Of a stretch of 64,000 nt of DNA, positions 59,100-64,000 are shown in pieces; the stretch's first letter is position 1; each line of letters opens with the position of its first letter. The DNA is from Geoanaerobacter pelophilus (GTDB taxonomy: Bacteria > Desulfobacterota > Desulfuromonadia > Geobacterales > DSM-12255), in assembly GCF_018476885.1 (NCBI RefSeq), contig NZ_JAHCVJ010000005.1:1-64000 (forward strand), in the 5' to 3' direction. The translations under genes and the position numbers were made by a program. Under the pieces are notes generated by a model. The model saw only the letters and a list, made by a program, of their open reading frames with translations, was not told the DNA's origin and did no database searches.

Positions 59100-59292
59100 A
59101 CAGGATCCGGCAACTTGGAGCTGTGACCGGTGCGCAGTAGCGCTGGTGCCTGGCAAGGTGGAGTTTTCCTACATGGGGGGCTCTTTCAAGGTGGATCTGC
59201 CGGTCTGTCCCGACTGCGGCCTGGTCCTGGTTCCGGAAGAGCTGGCAGTTGGCAGGATGGCTGATGCAGAGAAAATTCTGGAGGATAAGTAA
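59086..59292 (+). CDS. Small CxxC-CxxC redox protein of the Mop neighbourhood
   Basis: The 68-residue protein has CDRC and CPDCG pairs about 25 residues apart, forming a rubredoxin-like or zinc-ribbon site, with a beta-strand middle (VEFSYMGGSFKVDLPV). It matches the small DVU_1557-type redox protein I recall next to Mop in Desulfovibrio. Start: ATG 59086 with GGAG, overlapping the fusion gene's stop. Confidence 0.75.
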   Translation: MSMCEQDPATWSCDRCAVALVPGKVEFSYMGGSFKVDLPVCPDCGLVLVPEELAVGRMADAEKILEDK

Positions 59293-59979
59293 GTGATGTT
59301 TTGCGCCGGACAACAGCAGTACGAAGCTGGACCATTGCGGGAGATTACCGGTCCGGCTATCCGGCCCGGCGGTACTCTGTTGACCGGCCGGGCAATCAGA
59401 TTTTGCAGCTTTGCACCGGGGAGCGAGCTGCTCGACGTGGGGTGTGGGACCGGTGCTACCGTGGAGTACCTGAGCAACCGGCACCACCTTAATGCGGTCG
59501 GGATCGATCCGTCTTTGCGGTTGCTGGAAGAGGGGTGGGAGCGGAATCCAGGGCTGCCGCTCGGGCTGGGCACCGCGGAGAAGCTTCCCGCCGGGACGGA
59601 GTCGAAAGACGGCATCATCTGCGAATGCGTGCTCTCGCTCCTGGCGCATCCTGAAAGGGCGTTGGCCGAGTTTTATCGGGTACTGCGCCATGGCGGTTTC
59701 CTGATTCTGAGTGATCTTTTTGCACGTATCCCGGCCGATAACAGCCCGGTGGGCGGCCTGCTCTCTCGTGCAGAGCTGGAGGAGATGCTCTCTGCCAGCG
59801 GCTTTCACCTGCTGCTTTGGGAGGACCATAGCCGTCTGCTGCGGGAATTGGCAGCCCGGCTGGTGTTTGCCCATGGTTCGTCTGCTGACTTTTGGCGTAC
59901 AGCCGGGAATTGTGCCGACGGGCAACGACCGGGCTACTATCTGTTGATCGCTGCCAAAGCGAACCGGGAGGATGCATGA
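59293..59979 (+). CDS. Class I SAM methyltransferase of the Mop neighbourhood
   Basis: The 228-residue protein has methyltransferase motif I LLDVGCGTGATVEYLS, motif II GIDPSLRLL, and motif III-like HGGFLILSDLFARIP. The N-terminus (MFCAGQQQYEAGPLREITGPAIRPGG) is like the DVU_1556 type. Its substrate is unknown; in this setting it might modify a sulfur- or selenium-bearing part of a cofactor (speculation). GTG at 59293 or ATG at 59296, directly after the previous stop; overlaps the next gene by four bases. Confidence 0.82.
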   Translation: MMFCAGQQQYEAGPLREITGPAIRPGGTLLTGRAIRFCSFAPGSELLDVGCGTGATVEYLSNRHHLNAVGIDPSLRLLEEGWERNPGLPLGLGTAEKLPAGTESKDGIICECVLSLLAHPERALAEFYRVLRHGGFLILSDLFARIPADNSPVGGLLSRAELEEMLSASGFHLLLWEDHSRLLRELAARLVFAHGSSADFWRTAGNCADGQRPGYYLLIAAKANREDA

Positions 59980-60425
59980 TGGACCAGACCTTGATGCGGA
60001 TGCTGGAACTTTCCTATAACGGCTACTACTGCAGCCAGATCCTGCTTCTGCTCGCCCTGGATGCGCAGGGAAAGAGCAACCCCGATCTGGTGCGGGCCAT
60101 GGGGGGGCTGGCCAACGGCCTTGGCGCGGAAACCGGTACCTGCGGCATCCTGACCGGAGCTGCCTGCCTTCTTTCGCTCTATAGCGGCAAGGGGAGCGAC
60201 GACGAGCGAGAGGACGAGCAGCTGAAATACCTGCTCCGGGACCTGTACGAGTGGTTCGACCTGACGATTGGCGGGCGCTACGGGGGCATTGGCTGCGCCA
60301 CCATCGTCGGCGACCGGACCGAGGTGCGCCAGCGCTGCGGGGCCATCACCGCTGAGACCTATGCCAAGTTGCAGGAACTCCTGGCCGCCGCCGGCTACGA
60401 CCTGACCGAAGGCAAGAACAGCTGA
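59976..60425 (+). CDS. C-GCAxxG-C-C family protein
   Basis: The 149-residue helical protein has conserved cysteines in YYCSQILLLLALD, TGTCGILTGAACLLSLY, IGCATIVGD and RQRCGAI, a variant of the C-GCAxxG-C-C pattern (here CGILTGAAC, partly changed). Members are thought to bind a metal or cluster and to act in redox chemistry. Start: ATG 59976 after GGGAGGATGC, overlapping the methyltransferase stop. Confidence 0.82.
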   Translation: MMDQTLMRMLELSYNGYYCSQILLLLALDAQGKSNPDLVRAMGGLANGLGAETGTCGILTGAACLLSLYSGKGSDDEREDEQLKYLLRDLYEWFDLTIGGRYGGIGCATIVGDRTEVRQRCGAITAETYAKLQELLAAAGYDLTEGKNS

Positions 60426-60437
60426 AGGAAACAGCGC

Positions 60438-61790
60438 ATGACTAAACCGATAGACATCGATCCGCAGACGACTACTAGTCTCTGCCCCTCCTGCCTGGCG
60501 CTCATCCCGGCTGAACGGAGGCAGGAGGGGGATCGCCTGGTGCTGGTGAAGCGCTGTCCGGATCATGGGGAGTTCCGCGCACTGCTCTGGAACGGTAAGC
60601 CGGCGCTGGCAGGGTGGGCGCGCCCCAGGCAGCCGTATCGGCAGGAAAACTGCCAGACCGTGACGGCAAAAGGGTGCCCATTTGACTGCGGCATCTGCCC
60701 CGGCCACCGGCAGCAGTCCTGCACCGTGCTCCTGGAGGTGACCGGTCGCTGCAACCTCTCCTGCAGCGTCTGCTTTGCCGATTCCGGATCTCGGGCGGCT
60801 CATGACCCGACCATTGAGACGATTGGCGGCTGGTACCGGCGGGTGCAAGAGACCAGCGGTCCTCACAATATCATCCAGCTCTCCGGCGGCGAGCCGACTA
60901 TGCGGGACGACCTGCCGGCCATCATAGCTCTCGGCCGTGACCTGGGCTTTCCTTTCCTGCAGCTTAATACCAATGGTGTGCGCCTGGCTGCCGAGCCCGG
61001 CTATGCCCGCATGCTGAAAGATAGCGGTCTCTTCTCCGTTTTCCTCCAGTTCGACGGCACGGACGACGCGATCTACCGGGCGCTCCGGGGCCGCCCCCTG
61101 CTGGCGGAAAAACTCGGTGCGATCGAGCAGTGCGCAGCTGCCGGGCTGGGGGTGGTGCTGGTCCCGACCCTGGTGCCCGGAATCAATACCGGCAATGTGG
61201 GAAGCATCCTGCAGCTGGCGCTGGAGCTGGGACCGGCTGTGCGCGGGGTCCATTTCCAGCCGGCCAGTTTTTTCGGCCGTTATTCGGCAGCGCCCACAGA
61301 TGACGAACGCTTTACCCTCCCGGATCTGATGCGGGCCATTGAGGAGCAGACCGATGGCCTCATCAGAACCGAGCATTTCCGGCCGCCAGGGTGCGAACAC
61401 CCCCGCTGCTCCATGCACGCCAATTTTCTCCGGCTCCCCGAAGGCGGGCTCAAACCGTTGACCGGCCATACGCCACCCGGCTGTTGCAGCAGCGAGCCGG
61501 GCGATCTGGGGACCGGCCGGGCAGTTTCTTTCGTGACCCGCCAGTGGGGGGCGCCGTATCAGGAGATAAACGCCGGCGAAGACAGCCTGGAGGCGTTTCT
61601 TGAAACACACCGGAGTAATACCCTTGCTGTGTCGGCCATGGCGTTCCAGGATGTCTGGAACCTGGACTTGGAGCGGGTACAGGAGTGCTGTATCCATGTG
61701 GCGGCCCCGGATGGCCGGTTGATCCCGTTTTGTCTCTATAACCTGACCTCTGCCAGCGGCACACCGCTTTACCGGAGGCCATCATGCTGA
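60438..61790 (+). CDS. Radical SAM protein of the Mop neighbourhood
   Basis: The 450-residue protein has an N-terminal Cys-rich part (CPSCLALIPAERR, KRCPDHGEF, KGCPFDCGICPGHRQQSC), then the radical SAM motif CNLSCSVC, QLSGGEPTMR, and a C-terminal part with more cysteines (PPGCEHPRCSM, PPGCCSS, CCIHVA, PFCLYNL). Extra clusters or metal sites are likely. It resembles the TrsS-like radical SAM proteins encoded with Mop-type genes, as I recall. All cysteine positions are encoded by Cys codons; no UGA is present. Start: ATG after GGAAACAGCGC. Overlaps the ligase gene by seven bases. Confidence 0.82.
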   Translation: MTKPIDIDPQTTTSLCPSCLALIPAERRQEGDRLVLVKRCPDHGEFRALLWNGKPALAGWARPRQPYRQENCQTVTAKGCPFDCGICPGHRQQSCTVLLEVTGRCNLSCSVCFADSGSRAAHDPTIETIGGWYRRVQETSGPHNIIQLSGGEPTMRDDLPAIIALGRDLGFPFLQLNTNGVRLAAEPGYARMLKDSGLFSVFLQFDGTDDAIYRALRGRPLLAEKLGAIEQCAAAGLGVVLVPTLVPGINTGNVGSILQLALELGPAVRGVHFQPASFFGRYSAAPTDDERFTLPDLMRAIEEQTDGLIRTEHFRPPGCEHPRCSMHANFLRLPEGGLKPLTGHTPPGCCSSEPGDLGTGRAVSFVTRQWGAPYQEINAGEDSLEAFLETHRSNTLAVSAMAFQDVWNLDLERVQECCIHVAAPDGRLIPFCLYNLTSASGTPLYRRPSC

Positions 61791-63109
61791 CCCCGCTGGA
61801 GCCGTGGATCAAGGGAAAGATAGGCCTGCGCCAGCACGAGCCACTGACGAACGAACGCCTGAAGCGGTACCAGCTGCAGCGGCTGCAGGAGACCATAGCG
61901 TACGCCCGTTGTCAGAGCCCGTTTTATCGCCGGCATCTGGCCGGTTGCGACGCCCCCGCCTCCCTGGACGAGATCGGCCGGCTCCCGTTCACCACGCCGA
62001 CGGATATCCAGGCCAATGGCCTGAGTTTTCTCAGCGTGTCCCAGGACGAGATCGAGCGGGTGGTGACCCTGCAGAGCTCAGGCACCACGGCTTCTCCCAA
62101 GCGGCTCCAGTTCACTGCCGCTGACCTGGAGCTGACTGTAGATTTTTTCCACAATGGCATGGCCACCATGGTGCAGCCAGGGGATCGGGTGCTGATTCTG
62201 ATGCCAGGCGAACTGCCGGGGAGTGTGGGGGAGCTGCTGGTTAGGGGGCTGGCCCGGCTCGGCGTGGAAGGGATCGTGCACGGCCTGGTGCGCGACCCGG
62301 CCGCAGTGTTGACGTGTATCATTGAGCAGCGGATTGACTGCCTGGTGGGGATTCCGGTGCAGCTGCTCAGCCTGGCGCGGCATCCGCTGGCCGCTTCGCT
62401 GCCGGCGGGACAGCTCAGGAGCATCCTGTTGAGTGCGGATTACGTGCCGCAGGCCATTGTGCGCGAACTTGAACAACTCTGGGGGGCGGCGGTGTTCAAC
62501 CATTACGGCATGACCGAAACCGGCCTGGGTGGCGGGGTGGAGTGCCGGCATCGCTGCGGCTACCATCTGCGGGAGGCGGACCTCTACTTTGAGGTGATCG
62601 ATCCGGCCAGCGGCGCGCCGCTTCCAGTCGGTAAGTTGGGGGAACTGGTGGTCACCACGCTCACCAGGGAGGGGATGCCGCTCATTCGTTACCGGACCGG
62701 CGATCTGGCCCGTTTCCTGGGAGAGCCCTGTCCGTGCGGCACCGTGCTGCGCCGGCTGGAGCGGGTCACGGGGCGGCTGGCCAACCGGGTCCGGCTGACC
62801 GGCGGCAGCCTGCTCACCATGGCCGAGCTGGACGAGACGCTCTTTCCGCTGCCGTTTCTGCTCAACTTTCGGCCGGAGCTCCGGGCCGTGCATGGCGTGG
62901 ATCTCCTGGAACTTACGGTCGAGTGCCTGGATACGGACGAAAAGGAGGCCAGCCGCCTCATTCAGCGGGCCTTAACGACCATCCCGGCGCTGGCCGCTGC
63001 CTTTAACGAGCGGCAACTGATTCTGGGACCGATCAGGGAGGAAGCCTTGACCGTCAACGGCGCCATCAAACGTACGATCATCGATCGGAGAAAGGAACAT
63101 ACATGCTGA
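61784..63109 (+). CDS. PaaK-like AMP-dependent CoA ligase of the Mop neighbourhood
   Basis: The 441-residue protein is similar to phenylacetate-CoA ligase: adenylation P-loop LQSSGTTASPKRL, FNHYGMTETGLGGG, GELVVTTLTREGMPLIRYRTGDLARF. A CPCG pair lies late in the domain, as in this subgroup. It activates a carboxylate with ATP; whether it makes a CoA ester or adenylates a cofactor is open. It matches the DVU_1553-type ligase found with Mop. It overlaps both neighbours by seven bases. Confidence 0.85.
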   Translation: MLTPLEPWIKGKIGLRQHEPLTNERLKRYQLQRLQETIAYARCQSPFYRRHLAGCDAPASLDEIGRLPFTTPTDIQANGLSFLSVSQDEIERVVTLQSSGTTASPKRLQFTAADLELTVDFFHNGMATMVQPGDRVLILMPGELPGSVGELLVRGLARLGVEGIVHGLVRDPAAVLTCIIEQRIDCLVGIPVQLLSLARHPLAASLPAGQLRSILLSADYVPQAIVRELEQLWGAAVFNHYGMTETGLGGGVECRHRCGYHLREADLYFEVIDPASGAPLPVGKLGELVVTTLTREGMPLIRYRTGDLARFLGEPCPCGTVLRRLERVTGRLANRVRLTGGSLLTMAELDETLFPLPFLLNFRPELRAVHGVDLLELTVECLDTDEKEASRLIQRALTTIPALAAAFNERQLILGPIREEALTVNGAIKRTIIDRRKEHTC

Positions 63110-64000
63110 TCTCATGGGCGGTAAACGCCATCTGCCCGGCGCTCGAACAGGGGGAACAACTCGTTCTGGCTACGGTCATCAGCAAGTCGGGCTCGGCGCC
63201 CTGTCTGGCCGGCTCGAAGATGCTGGTCCGCAGCGACGGTTCTTTCATCGGCACCATCGGCGGCGGCGCGCTGGAGGCCCAGGGGCTGGAAAGGGCGAGC
63301 CAAGTGTTCCGGACTGGCATCTCGCAGCACTTCACCGTGGACCTTTCCGGCAGGGATGCGGCCAGCATGCACATGATCTGCGGCGGCCGGGTCGAGGTGC
63401 TGCTGGAGATGATCACGCCCGACCCGGCGACAATAGCGGTCTTTGCGGCTCTGCGGGGAGCACTTGCCGGGGAGGAACGCTGCTTTCTGGTGAGCGGTCT
63501 CGGCCCGGAGGGGGATATCAGCAGGATCAAGCGCTGCCTGGTACGACCGGACGGAACAATGACCGGCCCCTTTCCCCATCCTGCGGACTGGCTCGCCGCG
63601 CTGGCCAAGCTGTCGCACAACGCCACCTACCCGGTACTGACCGTGATCGAGGGGGAGCGGTTCCTGGTGGAGCGCTGCTATGTCCCGTCTACTGTCTTTC
63701 TGTTCGGTGCCGGCCATGTCTCCCAGCAGGTTGCCGAGATGGCCGCCAAGGTGGCATTCCAGGCCGTGGTGCTTGATGATCGCGAGGAGTTCGCCAACCG
63801 GGAGCGGTTCCCCACGGCCGAAGTCGTCCGGGTCATCGAGTCATTCGACGACTGCTGTGCGGGGCTTACGATCGACGCTGACAGCTATCTGGTGATCGTG
63901 ACCCGGGGCCACACCCATGACAAGACCGTCCTGACCCAGGCGTTGCGCACCGATGCCTGCTATATCGGCATGCTCGGAAGCAGGAAGAAGAGCGTGGAGA
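63103..64000 (+). CDS. XdhC-family molybdenum hydroxylase maturation factor (C-terminus beyond window)
   Basis: The visible 299 residues have the XdhC N-terminal domain (VISKSGSAPCLAGSKMLVRSDGSFIGTIGGGALEA) and the NAD-binding part (VFLFGAGHVSQQVAEMAAK, LVIVTRGHTHDKTVL, CYIGMLGSRKK). XdhC proteins protect and hand over the sulfurated MCD cofactor to xanthine-oxidase-family enzymes. Mop upstream is the likely client. Start: ATG 63103 after AAAGGAACAT, overlapping the ligase stop. Open at the right edge. Confidence 0.9.
   Translation, partial: MLISWAVNAICPALEQGEQLVLATVISKSGSAPCLAGSKMLVRSDGSFIGTIGGGALEAQGLERASQVFRTGISQHFTVDLSGRDAASMHMICGGRVEVLLEMITPDPATIAVFAALRGALAGEERCFLVSGLGPEGDISRIKRCLVRPDGTMTGPFPHPADWLAALAKLSHNATYPVLTVIEGERFLVERCYVPSTVFLFGAGHVSQQVAEMAAKVAFQAVVLDDREEFANRERFPTAEVVRVIESFDDCCAGLTIDADSYLVIVTRGHTHDKTVLTQALRTDACYIGMLGSRKKSVE

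Noticed and set aside
59937-61697. 586-codon open frame on the minus strand
   Set aside because: Antisense to the C-GCAxxG-C-C and radical SAM genes, which have clear motifs and overlapping starts; the antisense product is low-complexity.
1-64000. tRNA, rRNA or CRISPR arrays
   Set aside because: I looked for cloverleaf-like stretches and regularly spaced repeats and saw none.

Overview
The window looks like a chromosomal segment of a GC-rich, strictly respiring anaerobe of the Geobacter / Desulfuromonadales type (inference). The signs are many cytoplasmic PAS histidine kinases paired with sigma-54 activators, a tungsten aldehyde ferredoxin oxidoreductase, a selenocysteine formate dehydrogenase, a Desulfovibrio-type molybdenum aldehyde oxidoreductase and several iron-type alcohol dehydrogenases. 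The theme is oxidation of alcohols, aldehydes and formate by Mo/W enzymes, with their cofactor supply and sigma-54 control.

Layout. 0-5.5 kb (mostly minus strand): the edge of an unknown sigma-54-driven gene, an aldehyde dehydrogenase, a SHOCT lipoprotein, and a porin / DUF4242 / AmiS-UreI uptake cluster. 6-11.2 kb: iron alcohol dehydrogenase, PAS kinase, sigma-54 response regulator, moaA and a MOSC protein. 11.2-19.1 kb: an Mno-like iron alcohol dehydrogenase behind a sigma-54 promoter, a MoxR/CoxE-like pair, a second PAS kinase, a small Cys-rich protein with a mycofactocin-like C-terminus, and a glycerol-dehydrogenase-like protein. 19.1-21.7 kb: an accessory patch with a broken antitoxin, a YceK-like lipoprotein, a gene remnant and a Fic protein. 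21.7-24.9 kb: a third iron alcohol dehydrogenase and a hybrid kinase. 24.9-35.1 kb: a formate dehydrogenase operon (selenoprotein catalytic subunit, FeS subunit, NrfD-like membrane subunit, FdhD-MobA fusion), divergent from a sigma-54 regulator and sensor kinase.

36.0-44.4 kb is a mycofactocin locus: mftA, mftB, mftC, an old-yellow-enzyme oxidoreductase, a complete FixB-FixC-FixX-FixA-like electron-transfer set, and mftF. It is read from a near-consensus sigma-54 promoter with upstream palindromes. 44.4-48.1 kb: a candidate molybdenum/tungsten-cofactor riboswitch, AOR, an unknown protein, MoaD-like and ThiF/MoeB-like proteins. 48.1-51.9 kb: an AcoR-like activator divergent from an acylating aldehyde dehydrogenase. 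51.9-64 kb: one long co-directional run with a zinc ribbon, a NifX-like protein, a MoeA-like protein, the Mop aldehyde oxidoreductase, a large FeS/FAD/CCG fusion, and a set (small redox protein, methyltransferase, C-GCAxxG-C-C protein, radical SAM, PaaK-like ligase, XdhC) that I recall as a conserved Desulfovibrio neighbourhood around Mop.

How the parts fit (inference): alcohols are oxidised by iron alcohol dehydrogenases, one or more probably mycofactocin-linked. The aldehydes go to the acylating dehydrogenase (acyl-CoA), AOR (ferredoxin) or Mop (Mo hydroxylase). The FixABCX-like module would connect the mycofactocin pool to quinone and/or ferredoxin. Six sites with the sigma-54 GG-N10-GC pattern lie upstream of these modules. 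The most unusual observations are the second MftA-like tail on a zinc-ribbon protein at 17670-17981 and the FixABCX-like module embedded in the mycofactocin operon. All family assignments are by eye; no database search was run.
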